NCBI RefSeq assembly: GCF_026343115.1 | Contig: NZ_JAPEMC010000001.1 | Span: 5,745,001-5,809,000 of the forward strand | Direction of reading: 5' to 3' | DNA length: 64,000 nucleotides | From: Streptomyces sp. NBC_00102 | Lineage (GTDB): Bacteria; Actinomycetota; Actinomycetes; Streptomycetales; Streptomycetaceae | Shown: in pieces, positions 51,121 through 60,245 of the stretch | Numbering within the stretch: the first letter of the stretch is position 1 | Layout: every line of letters begins with the position of its first letter | Translations under genes and position numbers: made by a program | The notes under the pieces: model-generated | Seen by the model: the letters and a program-made list of their open reading frames with translations, nothing else | Database searches by the model: none | What the model was told of the DNA's origin: nothing

Positions 51121-52686
51121 TCAGCTCCCGGCGGTCGCCGCGGCCGGAGGAGCCGCCGGAGCGGGGGCCGCCTCCGGCCGCTGCGCGGCCCGGAAGTCGG
51201 CCGCCCGGATCAGCAACAGGGCCGCCAGGCCGCCCGCCAGGGCGAGCCCGGCCGAGAGGGCCAGCAGGGTGTTCAGCCCGTCGACGTACCCCTCGACGGC
51301 GAGCCGTTCGACGGTCCCCCGCTGCGCCTCGGGCACCAGGGCCGCCGCCCGGTCGATCTCGCCCCCGCGGACCAGGGCGACGAGCCGGTCCGTACGGTCG
51401 CCGACGCCCGGCACCCCGGCCAGGCCGTCACGGAGGCGGTCGCCGATGACGACGGCGAGGGTGGAACCCAGCACCGCCACCCCGGCGCTCACCCCCAACT
51501 GCCGGAACGTGCCGCTGACCCCGGAAGCCATCCCGGAGCGGGAGAAGTCCACGACCCCCACGGCGGTCGAGGCGAGCGGGGGATTCACCAGACCGGCACC
51601 CAGCCCGCCCAGCACGAGGCCCGGCAGGAAGTGCTCCCAGCCCGAGCCGGCGTCCACCCCGCTCATCAGCAGCAGTGCGGCCCCGACCAGGAGCAGCCCG
51701 CCGCCGATCAGGAAGCGCGGCTGGACCTTGGTGCTGACCCGCCCCGCGACCAGCGAGGCGACGAGCATCGCCAGTGAGGAGGCCAGCAGGCGCACACCGG
51801 TCTCCAGCGACGAGTACCGGAGCACCTCCTGGAAGTGGATCGCCAGGAAGAGGAACATCGCGAACAGCGAACCGTTCATCGCGAACGCGGCGACGGAGCC
51901 CCCGACGAAGGTCGGGATGCGGAAGAGCCCCAGATCGAACATGGGCTGCGCCACCCGTGCCTCGACGACGAGGAAGGCGGCCAGCAGCACCACGCCCGCG
52001 ACGAGGAAGGAGAGCGCGCCCGTCTCGCCCCAGCCGTCCCCGCCGGCCCGGATCAGGCCGTAGACGAGCGTCGCGAGACCCGCGGTGAGCAGCACGAAGC
52101 CGGGCAGGTCCAGCTTGCGCGGGAACGGTGACTTGGCCTCGTCCACCCGCAGCGCGACGATCAGTGCGACGAGGACGCCCACGGGGACGTTGATCAGGAA
52201 GATCCCCCGCCAGCTGATACCGCTGGAGATCAGGCCGCCCGCCACCGGGCCGATCGCGGAGGCGAGCCCGGTCACCATGCCCCACACCCCGAACGCCGTG
52301 CCACGCTCCTTGCCCTGGAAGCTCCCCGCGAGCAGCGCGAGGCCGGTCGCGAACATCACCGAGCCGCCCACGCCCTGGAGGATCCGGGCGAGGATCAGCA
52401 TCGGCGGGGACTGCGCCAGGCCGCACAGCAGGGAGGCACACGTGAAGAGGACGACGCCCACGGTGTAGAGGCGCCTGCGGCCGAACCGGTCGGCGAGGGT
52501 CCCGCTCGTCAGTAACAGCGCGGCGAGGGCGAGGGCGTAGCCGTCGATCACCCACTGGAGGTCGGCGAACCCGGCGTTCAGGTCGGCCTGCACGTCGGGC
52601 ATGACGACGTAGACGATGGTGGTGTCCAGCAGGAGCATGAACGTCCCGCCGCACACCCCCAACAGCGTCCACCACTTCTTCTGCAT
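51121..52686 (-). CDS. MFS transporter, DHA2 (EmrB/QacA) 14-segment type
   Basis: A 521-residue exporter. Motif C-like and DHA2 features are present: LLLDTTIVYVVMPDVQADL in segment 1, GTLADRFGRRRLYTVGVVLF (motif A) and RILQGVGGSVMFATGLALLA. Fourteen hydrophobic segments are apparent. A C-terminal Ala-rich tail follows. ATG at 52686 is the start; a small AACC-TCT-GGTT dyad near 52824 in the upstream 182 bases could be an operator. Proton-driven drug efflux is the family role. Confidence 0.9.
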   Translation of the reverse strand: MQKKWWTLLGVCGGTFMLLLDTTIVYVVMPDVQADLNAGFADLQWVIDGYALALAALLLTSGTLADRFGRRRLYTVGVVLFTCASLLCGLAQSPPMLILARILQGVGGSVMFATGLALLAGSFQGKERGTAFGVWGMVTGLASAIGPVAGGLISSGISWRGIFLINVPVGVLVALIVALRVDEAKSPFPRKLDLPGFVLLTAGLATLVYGLIRAGGDGWGETGALSFLVAGVVLLAAFLVVEARVAQPMFDLGLFRIPTFVGGSVAAFAMNGSLFAMFLFLAIHFQEVLRYSSLETGVRLLASSLAMLVASLVAGRVSTKVQPRFLIGGGLLLVGAALLLMSGVDAGSGWEHFLPGLVLGGLGAGLVNPPLASTAVGVVDFSRSGMASGVSGTFRQLGVSAGVAVLGSTLAVVIGDRLRDGLAGVPGVGDRTDRLVALVRGGEIDRAAALVPEAQRGTVERLAVEGYVDGLNTLLALSAGLALAGGLAALLLIRAADFRAAQRPEAAPAPAAPPAAATAGS

Positions 52687-52868
52687 GTCTGTTGCCTCTG
52701 CTCGTCCGGGGACGACCGCGCGCCGCCGGAAGGGTTTCCGGCGGCGCGTCCGTCCTGCGGTTCATGCTGGCGAGCGAGGAATCAGAAGTCCAAGACCTGG
52801 TTTTTCGCGATGACCAAACCTCTGGTTATGGCGTGCCGGTTCCGGCCGGAACCGGGCCGCGTACCGGC

Positions 52869-53732
52869 TCAGCCGAAACGGCCGTTGACGTAGTCGGCGG
52901 TACGAGGGTCCCGGGGGGAGGCGAACATCGCCCGGGTGTCGCCGTGTTCGACGATCAGGCCGGGCGTGCCCTGCGAGGCGAGGAAGAACGCGCAGGTGTC
53001 CGAGACGCGGGCGGCCTGCTGCATGTTGTGGGTGACGATGACGATGGTCACCTCGGACTTCAGCTCGGCGATGGTCTCCTCGATCCGACGGGTGGAGGTC
53101 GGGTCGAGAGCGGAGCACGGCTCGTCCATCAACAGGACGCGGGGGCGTACGGCGAGGGAGCGGGCGATGCACAGCCGCTGCTGCTGACCGCCGGAGAGCG
53201 CCCCGCCCGGCTGGCGCAACCGGTCCTTGACCTCGCGCCACAGCCCCGCCTTGGTCAGACATTCCTCCACCAGGTCGTCCTTGGCGTCCCGGCCGGCCTT
53301 GATGGCGTTGAGCTTGAGTCCCGCGAGGACGTTGTCGTACAGCGACATCGCCGGGAACGGGTTGGGCTTCTGGAACACCATGCCGATGTTGCGGCGGGCG
53401 TGCGTGATGCGGCGGCCCCGGTCGTAGATGTCGTCGCCGTCCAGCATCACGCGGCCGGCCAGGGAGGCCGAACCGATCAGCTCGTGCATCCGGTTGAGGA
53501 TGCGCAGGAACGTCGACTTGCCGCAGCCGGACGGGCCGATGAGGGCGGTGACCTGACGGGCGGGCATGGTCAGCGAGACCCGGTCCAGCACCTTGTGGTC
53601 CCCGAACCACGCGGAGATCTCGTCGGCTTCCAGGGTGGCGGGCCCCTGACCGCGGATCACGCGCGGCTGCACGAGGGTGTCGGTGAACTCGTCGCGGTCG
53701 GCTGCTGCGCCGGTCGTGTCGGTGGTGGTCAT
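52869..53732 (-). CDS. pstB: Phosphate-type ABC transporter ATPase PstB
   Basis: A 287-residue PstB. Walker A GPSGCGKS (66-73), RILNRMHELI typical of PstB, the Q-loop VFQKPNPFPAMSLYDNVLAG, signature ALSGGQQQR and Walker B LLMDEPCSALDP are all present. A 35-residue N-terminal extension precedes the domain. It is the last gene of a minus-strand Pst-like cluster that includes two PstS-like proteins and surface-protein genes, an unusual place for pstB. It should energise the PstCA channel encoded at the other end. Confidence 0.92.
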   Translation of the reverse strand: MTTTDTTGAAADRDEFTDTLVQPRVIRGQGPATLEADEISAWFGDHKVLDRVSLTMPARQVTALIGPSGCGKSTFLRILNRMHELIGSASLAGRVMLDGDDIYDRGRRITHARRNIGMVFQKPNPFPAMSLYDNVLAGLKLNAIKAGRDAKDDLVEECLTKAGLWREVKDRLRQPGGALSGGQQQRLCIARSLAVRPRVLLMDEPCSALDPTSTRRIEETIAELKSEVTIVIVTHNMQQAARVSDTCAFFLASQGTPGLIVEHGDTRAMFASPRDPRTADYVNGRFG

Positions 53733-53799
53733 GGTGACTCCAGAAGGTACGGCGAGATGGTCTGCGTGAACGAGAGCGCGAACGTGAACGGTGCTGAGA

Positions 53800-54732
53800 T
53801 CAGAGGAGGTTGGGCAGCAGGGCGGTCAACGCCCCTGCGTCCGCGATGCCGAGGGCGGCGAGCAGCGGCGCCCCGCAGGCCCAGGTCTGCCAGCGCCCCC
53901 AGACCCGGTAGGCGGCCACGGTGAGCAGGGCCGCCACGAGCAGGGCCTGCGTCCACAGGAACACCGCCAGCCAGGAGTCGTCCTCGCCCTTCAGCGCCTG
54001 CTCGGGCTCGGCGATCCAGCCGGTGCGCAGCACGCGGGGCGGGCTCGGCTGGACGGGGGTGACGAGCTTGGCGTCGACGCGCAGGATGCCGGAGGGCGTG
54101 TACGGTCCGCCGGTCGCGGTGATCAGGGTGAGCCGGCCCTCGCCGGAGGCGAGCGGGGCGGGGAGCGGGTCGCCCGCCCGCCGGATGCCGGTCACCTCGT
54201 AACCGACCTTCGCCTGACCGGTGGTCACGTCGATCCGGGTGCCGGTCGGCAGGTTGTGCAGGCCGCCGAACGGCCCGCCGTACCCCCACTGACGGCCCAT
54301 CACGATGGAGGTGCCCGCCTGGCCCGGCAGCGGGGTGTCACGGCGGTGGCCGGGACCGGACATCAGCACGGTGGAGGTGGTGCCCTCCGCCACGACCTCC
54401 TCCAGGTCGAGCACGGGGATGCGTAGCAGGGCGACCGGGGCGCCGGGTTCGAGCGACTTGCCGTCGAAGGTCTGTTGGCCCACCGGGGCCGTACCAAGGG
54501 CGAGTTGCTCCCGAAGGTCGTCGTGGGCGACCTGCTGGTCCCGGGCGTGCTGGAGGTGGCCGACGACCGTGAGGTTCGCGGCGAACCCGAACAGCACGGC
54601 GGCGAGCACGCACAGGGCGGCGCCGGTCAGGGCGAGACCGGGCCGGGAGGATGCCGCGTCGGGCGCCGCGGCCGGGCGGGGCGGCTTCTGGTCGGGCGGT
54701 ACGGCCGGGGGCGGCGGTGCGAGCACGGACAC
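53800..54732 (-). CDS. Sortase-fold membrane protein lacking the catalytic His and Cys
   Basis: A 310-residue protein with an N-terminal membrane segment (33-58), a class E/F-like sortase domain (about 95-225) and two C-terminal membrane segments (about 255-275, 285-305). The sortase landmarks are recognisable but altered. The AGHRTTYGAPF-type motif reads MGRQWGYGGPF with Arg147 at the His position. TLITC reads TLITATGG with Ala206 at the Cys position. Only the late Arg218 remains. Transpeptidation is therefore unlikely; a structural or binding role is inferred. It lies between pstB and an LASTG-bearing surface protein. Confidence 0.75.
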   Translation of the reverse strand: MSVLAPPPPAVPPDQKPPRPAAAPDAASSRPGLALTGAALCVLAAVLFGFAANLTVVGHLQHARDQQVAHDDLREQLALGTAPVGQQTFDGKSLEPGAPVALLRIPVLDLEEVVAEGTTSTVLMSGPGHRRDTPLPGQAGTSIVMGRQWGYGGPFGGLHNLPTGTRIDVTTGQAKVGYEVTGIRRAGDPLPAPLASGEGRLTLITATGGPYTPSGILRVDAKLVTPVQPSPPRVLRTGWIAEPEQALKGEDDSWLAVFLWTQALLVAALLTVAAYRVWGRWQTWACGAPLLAALGIADAGALTALLPNLL

Positions 54733-54890
54733 GATGGGTGCACTCCTGGTCGACGGTACGGAGAGGGGTGGGGCGGTCAGTGGTGCGTGCGGCGGGCTTC
54801 ACCGCCTGGACCCGCTCCGCGCCGCCGGGCCCGGGCCACCACGCGAGGTGGCGTCCCGGGCCCGCGGCGGACGGGTCGGTCGGGTCCGGG

Positions 54891-56315
54891 TCAGTGGCGG
54901 GGAGTGCCGAAGTGGAGCATGCCCTTGCGGCGTACGTGGAGGACCAGGGCGGCACCCGCGGCAATCAGGGCCAGGCCACCGAGTGCGGCCGTGCCGAACT
55001 GCGCGCCGGTGGAGGCGAGTGTGCCGCCGCCCGAGCCCGAGTCCGCGCCGAGGCCACCGGTGCCGGAGTCGCCGGACCCGGCGGAGCTGTCAGAGCCGCC
55101 GGAGTCGTCGGAGCCGCCCGCATCGGAGGCGTCCGGACTCGCGGTGTCGCTCGGGTCGTCCGTCGAGTCGGTCGGATCGGTGGGGTCGTCGGTCGGATCG
55201 GTGGGGTCGTCGGTCGCGGACGCGTCCGTGCTGAAACCGAACGCGACGCTGTACCCGTCGTCCGCACCTTCCGCCAGCGTCAGGGTGTGCGTACCGGCCT
55301 CGATGTCCTCAGGGACAGAGAACGCGTAGGTGGTCACGGCGCCGTCGGCGTCCGCCGTCGCGCCGGTGAGGGACGAGCCCCCGTCGAGGCCGACCGTCAC
55401 CGCGGCCCCCGCCGTGAATCCCCGAGCGGTGACCTTCACCGTGTCACCGGGCTTCAGTACCGGGTTCGCGTCGAGAGAGTCACCACCGGCGTCGGTGACG
55501 GTCAGAGGTGCGTAGACGGGCACCCCGCCGTCCGCTTCCGAAGCGGCGTACAGCTGTGCGTCGGCAGGGATGAAGGACGCGTAGTAGTAGGCGCGGCCCT
55601 CTGTCGCCCGCGCGGGGACATCGATCGTCGCCGTTCCTCCGACGAGGTCGGCCCGGCCGATCTCCACCGGTTGATCGTTCTCGGAAGCCTTGGACGAGAA
55701 GACGACGGTACCGGTCGCTTCCGCGGGCGTCACGGTGGCCTTCAGTTTGTACGGCCGGCCCACCACGGCGCTTGAGGGGACGCCGGAGAGCGCGATGCCG
55801 GTGGTCTGCTGCTCCAGGACCGACCAGGAGTCCCCCTCGACCTTGATGAGGGCGGTGAAGGCCGGCGAGTCGGCCGAGGACGACGCGCAGGTGAGGCCCA
55901 CGGTGTAGACACCGTCGAAGGAGCCCTCGGGGATCGCCTGGAGCAGACGCTGTCCCAGAGTGCGATGCCCGAGAGGGGACTTGACCAGGTTTCCTGAGAG
56001 CGGACCGTCCGTGGTGGTCGCCGCGTCGTTCGTGAAGTTCGCTATCTTGAGGCCGGCTCCGTCCTGACCGGGCAGGACGACCATGAGCGCGGGTGCCCCG
56101 ACGGTGTCGGGAGGGCACGGGCCGTCGGTGTCGACGCGGGACGCGATGAGCGGGTCGTCGATCTTGCCGCTCGCCGGAGTGAGTGTGAGCGCCCCGATGG
56201 TGCTGAAAGCGTGGGCTTGCGTTGCCATGGCGAGCGCGGCGGCGAGCGCGGCGAACAGCAGGGCGCACGTCGTCAGCAGTGCCACGGGCGATCTCAGTGG
56301 TGCCGGGCGGTTCAT
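54891..56315 (-). CDS. Secreted surface protein with LASTG-type C-terminal anchor
   Basis: A 474-residue exported protein. The signal peptide (LLTTCALLFAALAAALAMAT) leads to Ig-like strand-rich domains (PYKLKATVTPAEATGTVVFS, a VKVTARGFTAGAAVTVG module). An Asp/Thr/Pro- and then Ser/Gly/Asp-rich spacer follows, with LASTG at 433-437, a hydrophobic stretch and a basic tail: the layout of a sortase substrate. LAxTG is the class E sortase motif, yet the sortase-like gene next door looks inactive. It sits within the Pst-like operon, and a wall-spanning or adhesive role is inferred. Confidence 0.8.
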   Translation of the reverse strand: MNRPAPLRSPVALLTTCALLFAALAAALAMATQAHAFSTIGALTLTPASGKIDDPLIASRVDTDGPCPPDTVGAPALMVVLPGQDGAGLKIANFTNDAATTTDGPLSGNLVKSPLGHRTLGQRLLQAIPEGSFDGVYTVGLTCASSSADSPAFTALIKVEGDSWSVLEQQTTGIALSGVPSSAVVGRPYKLKATVTPAEATGTVVFSSKASENDQPVEIGRADLVGGTATIDVPARATEGRAYYYASFIPADAQLYAASEADGGVPVYAPLTVTDAGGDSLDANPVLKPGDTVKVTARGFTAGAAVTVGLDGGSSLTGATADADGAVTTYAFSVPEDIEAGTHTLTLAEGADDGYSVAFGFSTDASATDDPTDPTDDPTDPTDSTDDPSDTASPDASDAGGSDDSGGSDSSAGSGDSGTGGLGADSGSGGGTLASTGAQFGTAALGGLALIAAGAALVLHVRRKGMLHFGTPRH

Positions 56316-56412
56316 GGGTGATGTCCCCCAGGAGAGCGGTAGGTGGATGGATACGCCGGGGGGCCGGGCACCCGTGGGGTGCCCGGCCATGGCGCTCGGT
56401 GGTGCGGTGTGA

Positions 56413-57414
56413 CTAGTTGAGGCCCTGGATCGTGGTGGCGCCGCAGGCGGTGCCGAGGGTGCCGAAGCCGTAGTTGGTGATGGTGGACGTGGCGGAGCAG
56501 ACCTTGGAGGCCGAGCCGACGAAGGTGGCGACAACCGTGGCGTCGGCGGTGGAACCGGTGATCTTCGCCGTCGGGACGACGTTGTAGACGTCACGGGTGT
56601 AGGTGAAGCCGGTGTTGAGGGTGTCGTCGGTGGTGAGAGGCGCGGTGCCGTTGACCGAGATCAGCTCCGTGGAGCCGTGGATGTCGGTGACCGTGCCGGT
56701 GGCCTGGGCGATGTACTGCGCCACCGAGTAGGGGGCGATGTCACCGGCGGTGTTCAGGGCGACGCCGTTGTTCTCCTGGACCGTCTGGTCGACGCAGGAC
56801 CCGACCTGCGCGTCCGTCAGGCCCAGCTTCTCCAGGAAGAAGGAGCGGGTGCCGGAGCCGGCCTGGGGGAGCAGCGGGGTGAGGGTCACGCCGTTCAGCG
56901 TGGTCGTGGTGCACTGGTAGATCGCCTTCAGCTGCGCCGTGGTGAGGTTCTGGGCGCCGGAGGCGTAGATCGCGCTGTCGGTGCGGACCGCGACGGAGAC
57001 CGCGTCCTTGGCGAAGGGGATCCAGGTGAGGGTGGTGCCCGCCGTCTTGATGCCGCGCGAGGAGCGGGCGAAGTCGATGCAGTCCTTGGTGGTGTCGGCG
57101 ACATCGGCGGCGAGAGCGGTGATACCCGCGCTGGAGCCGTTCGGCCGGTTGATCCCACAGTTGGCGGCGCGGGTGTTGATCGTCGCCGAACCGGTGGCGT
57201 CGTACGAGGCGATGATCTTGGCGTTGGAGCTGTTCACCACGACGTTGCCGAGGGCGTTCACGACGTCCTGGGTCGTGTCCGAGCCGACACCGGCCAGCGT
57301 GCGGTAGTCGCCGGCCGCCGGGTCGGCCATGGCGGCCGGGGCGGCCATGGCACCGAGGGCGAGAGCGAGGGCACCGACGACGGCACCGGTACGAACACGA
57401 GACGTGACGTTCAC
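56413..57414 (-). CDS. Secreted PstS-like substrate-binding protein
   Basis: A 333-residue exported protein of the periplasmic-binding type II fold. The signal peptide (GALALALGAMAAPAAMADPA) has no lipobox. YRTLAGVGSDTTQDVVNALG, FARSSRGIKTAGT and PLLPQAGSGTRSFFLEKLGL parallel the PstS phosphate-binding loops (GSDT, S-R, GSGTR). GTG at 57414 is preceded by GGAGGAG. Unlike canonical PstS it carries no membrane anchor, so it may be released or held by partners in the locus. Confidence 0.82.
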   Translation of the reverse strand: MNVTSRVRTGAVVGALALALGAMAAPAAMADPAAGDYRTLAGVGSDTTQDVVNALGNVVVNSSNAKIIASYDATGSATINTRAANCGINRPNGSSAGITALAADVADTTKDCIDFARSSRGIKTAGTTLTWIPFAKDAVSVAVRTDSAIYASGAQNLTTAQLKAIYQCTTTTLNGVTLTPLLPQAGSGTRSFFLEKLGLTDAQVGSCVDQTVQENNGVALNTAGDIAPYSVAQYIAQATGTVTDIHGSTELISVNGTAPLTTDDTLNTGFTYTRDVYNVVPTAKITGSTADATVVATFVGSASKVCSATSTITNYGFGTLGTACGATTIQGLN

Positions 57415-57626
57415 TGTTTTCTCCTCCGTGGAAACGGATTCCATGTGTACGGATGACAAGGAAGGGAGCAGTGGAGCGATCCGGATTTTCTTGCTTCCGG
57501 CCCGTCGGCCGGCGGTGCCCACACTTCCCGATCGGGGTGCGGGAGGCCACAAATCAGAGGGGCGGATCAGATGAATGGATTGTTTCCTGCGCCACCCTTG
57601 GAGGTTCCGGGCGTACTGCCGGGAAA

Positions 57627-57666
57627 TCGCGCCTTCCTGGAAAGGGGATGTTCCGGGAAGGCGCGA
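57627..57666 (-). terminator. Hairpin between the 836-residue protein gene and the PstS-like gene
   Basis: TCGCGCCTTCC (57627-57637) pairs exactly with GGAAGGCGCGA (57656-57666) over an 18-base loop, 16 bases after the stop codon of the upstream minus-strand gene. It may end or trim the transcript before the PstS-like gene, or stabilise the upstream message. The surrounding 267 bases show no gene. Confidence 0.55.
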
Positions 57667-57681
57667 ATTCCTTGCGCTTTC

Positions 57682-60192
57682 CTATCGGGCGCCGACTGCC
57701 TCCGTCCTGCCCCTGCGCGTGGAGAGACGCAGCAGGACAGGTCCCGACAGAGAGGCCGCGCCACCCAGGACGAGCACGCCGAGCAGGACCCAGCGGACCG
57801 CACCGAGCAGCTCGGAGGGGGTGCTGCCGGACGCCGCAGTGGGTGTGGTGGTCCCTCCCGAGGCGGCGGCAGCGGTGCTGCCCGAAGCCGCGGCCCCGGA
57901 TGCCGCGGGAGCTTCGGAGGTTCCGGCGGACCCGGACGCCCCCGTGGAGTCGCCCGTCGAGCCGGACGAGAAAGATCCCGTGCCGCTCGTGCCGGAGCCG
58001 CCGCCCGAGGTGGCGCCGTTGTCGCCGGCGTTCGAGGAACCGCCGTCCGCCGGGGTCCCGTCCTCGGTGACCACGCCCTCTTCCAGTGCGGTCGCTGCCG
58101 CGAGCGCCTGGGTACGCAACTCCTTCGGCAGCGGGGCGTACCCGGCCGGGAGCTGACCAGGCGCGGTGCCGGGCGTCTGTCCGTCGCCCGCGGCGTACCG
58201 GATGACCTTGGCGTAGTCCGCCCGGGCGTCGGCCGGCTGGTCCGTGGAGGCCGCTGCGTAGACGACCGAGGTGAGCGGGTACGCGCTGCCGTGCACCTTG
58301 GCGGGGTCGGTCGTCCTGACTCCCGGGACGGAGGAGTCCGGCATTTGCGTGACCGCCTTGAGCATGGTGGCCGTCGTCGGCTTCACGAAGGTGCCGTCGG
58401 CGTTGGGCAGGGCCGCCACGTCCAGGAGGTACCGCTCGGAGGAAGCGGCGTCCGCGATGCCGATCTCGTGGGCGCTGTTCAGCGGCGGGCGCGTTCCCGT
58501 CAGCCCCGGCGGAGACGTGGTCGCGTTGCAGGTGAACGCCAGGCCCGAGTAACCCCGTCGGATCTTCAGGGCGGTGCTGTGCATGTCATTGGCGTACGGT
58601 ACGAGATTCTGGCTTCCGTATTCGATTCCGGGGCACTGGGTGGGCGTCGAGGTGATGTCACTCTTCGGGTAGTAGTCGAAGGGTTCTTCGGTCAGACCGA
58701 TACCCTTGTAGCTGGTGTTGAGATGCATTCCCCAAGGGTCGGGATTCCCTTCGAGGAACGAGCGGGCGTCTTTGTCCTGGATGAGATAGCGCCAGAGCAT
58801 GCGCGCGGTGTCGGAATTATCCAGGCCGACGACTATTCCGTTCGGCGCTTCGCGTCCGGCATTGATCTCGGGGTTCAACCGGAGGAATTCCGGGTCCGAA
58901 GCGATCCTGATGGGATTCCCCGCGACGGACTCGGGCTGGGGTAGGCCGAAGGTCCCCATCTGTACGTTCTCCACGTACGACTCGGTCAGCAGCTTCGCCA
59001 GGAGCCTCTGGTTGAGGCGCAGCCGGCTCGCATGGTGCGAGACCTGGGTGGACGCGTCCGTGTAGTTCCACATGAAGCCGATGGCGAGTCCGCTGATCGC
59101 GACCGGCGCGTGCACGACGGGGGCGGAGTCGGCGTCGACCTCGACCGGGTCCACGGTGAAGGCGAGGCCGGGCGAGGTGTCCGTCGGCGCGGTGACCGCC
59201 GAGCGCGCGGTCTCCTCACCGGCCTGGGTGAAGGTGAAGCGATGGGATCCGTCGGCGCAGAGTGCGCTCTGCCACGAGGTCATCGCGTCGGTGACCAACT
59301 CGGAGCCGATGGTGCGCCGCTCGGGCTTGTCGGCGTCGCAGTTGCCGTCCACGGGAAGGAAGTCGAGACGGAACGTCAGGCGCTGGTCCCAGACGGACCG
59401 GCTCAGCGCACTGGCCGCGGCGGGGGACGAAACGGACTGCGCCAGGCGGCCGTCCGGGTTGTAGTCGCCACGCGGGACGGCGACGAGCCAGCACGGCTGT
59501 ATGGCTCCCTCGGCGTTGCGGCGGGCCCCGCATCCCAGGTGCGGTGACTCGACGGAGGTGCGCACCTCGAAGGTGGCCTCGCCCGAGCCCTGGGAGTCGT
59601 TCTGCACCCAGGGGAGGGTGTTGGTGTCCCCGCCGGTGAAGTAGGTGTAGTCGAAGGCGCCGGTCGTCGCCGCTCCGCTGACCGGCCTGAAGGGAACGTA
59701 CTTGTTGCCTCCGACAGGTTCGTCCCCCGCGTCCGTGTAGTCGCCCTCGGCAGGGTCGGCATCCGTCTGCGGAATGAGGGTCCTGGTCGAGCCGGGAGTG
59801 AAGGAATCGGTCGCGCCGAATTCGCACTGCTCGCGCGACGGCCCGGCGTCGGGATCGTCCCCCCAGCACTGCATGAGCTGCATGAAGTCGCGGGCCGTCT
59901 CCGAAGTCCCCGGAGTGCCTCCCGTCCAGGACACCTTGATCGCCTGGCCCCGCAGATTCTTCGTCTGGCCGACCGTCACCTTCAGCTGGGAGAAGTCGTC
60001 GTACGGGCCCTTCTTGCCCGTCTTCGTCACCGCGGAGCTCTGCTGCTCCGCCGCACTCGCGGGGGTGTCACCACCCGGCGGGACCGGCAGCACGGCGAGG
60101 ACGAGGGCGGCCGTCAGCGCGCCCACACCCGCCAGCACCCGGCGCCCGGCCGGGGCGTCGCGCCCCGGCCGCCGTACCCGTACGCGACGCAT
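57682..60192 (-). CDS. Large exported PstS-associated protein with C-terminal membrane anchor
   Basis: An 836-residue protein. The signal peptide (RRVLAGVGALTAALVLAVLP) is followed by a long domain with paired Cys. Its centre and late part resemble substrate-binding folds (YVENVQMGTFGLPQPESVAG, KDARSFLEGNPDPWGMHLNT, GYAPLPKELRTQALAAATAL). The YAPLP-KELR end parallels the YSPLPKNLVQ end of the pstS gene here. A Ser/Gly/Thr-rich spacer and one membrane segment (WVLLGVLVLGGAASLSGPVL) with a basic tail end it. ATG at 60192 (GAGGA eight bases upstream) is preferred; ATG at 60249 overlaps the pstS stop. Confidence 0.75.
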   Translation of the reverse strand: MRRVRVRRPGRDAPAGRRVLAGVGALTAALVLAVLPVPPGGDTPASAAEQQSSAVTKTGKKGPYDDFSQLKVTVGQTKNLRGQAIKVSWTGGTPGTSETARDFMQLMQCWGDDPDAGPSREQCEFGATDSFTPGSTRTLIPQTDADPAEGDYTDAGDEPVGGNKYVPFRPVSGAATTGAFDYTYFTGGDTNTLPWVQNDSQGSGEATFEVRTSVESPHLGCGARRNAEGAIQPCWLVAVPRGDYNPDGRLAQSVSSPAAASALSRSVWDQRLTFRLDFLPVDGNCDADKPERRTIGSELVTDAMTSWQSALCADGSHRFTFTQAGEETARSAVTAPTDTSPGLAFTVDPVEVDADSAPVVHAPVAISGLAIGFMWNYTDASTQVSHHASRLRLNQRLLAKLLTESYVENVQMGTFGLPQPESVAGNPIRIASDPEFLRLNPEINAGREAPNGIVVGLDNSDTARMLWRYLIQDKDARSFLEGNPDPWGMHLNTSYKGIGLTEEPFDYYPKSDITSTPTQCPGIEYGSQNLVPYANDMHSTALKIRRGYSGLAFTCNATTSPPGLTGTRPPLNSAHEIGIADAASSERYLLDVAALPNADGTFVKPTTATMLKAVTQMPDSSVPGVRTTDPAKVHGSAYPLTSVVYAAASTDQPADARADYAKVIRYAAGDGQTPGTAPGQLPAGYAPLPKELRTQALAAATALEEGVVTEDGTPADGGSSNAGDNGATSGGGSGTSGTGSFSSGSTGDSTGASGSAGTSEAPAASGAAASGSTAAAASGGTTTPTAASGSTPSELLGAVRWVLLGVLVLGGAASLSGPVLLRLSTRRGRTEAVGAR

Positions 60193-60245
60193 GAACGGTT
60201 TCCTCTCCCGCTGGTTCCCGGTGCGGTCGTCCGCCGTCACGCCGC

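Noticed and set aside
52780..52868. Possible operator dyads between the DHA2 exporter and pstB
   Set aside because: Arms are only four bases and partners are ambiguous; mentioned with the exporter gene but not called as a site.
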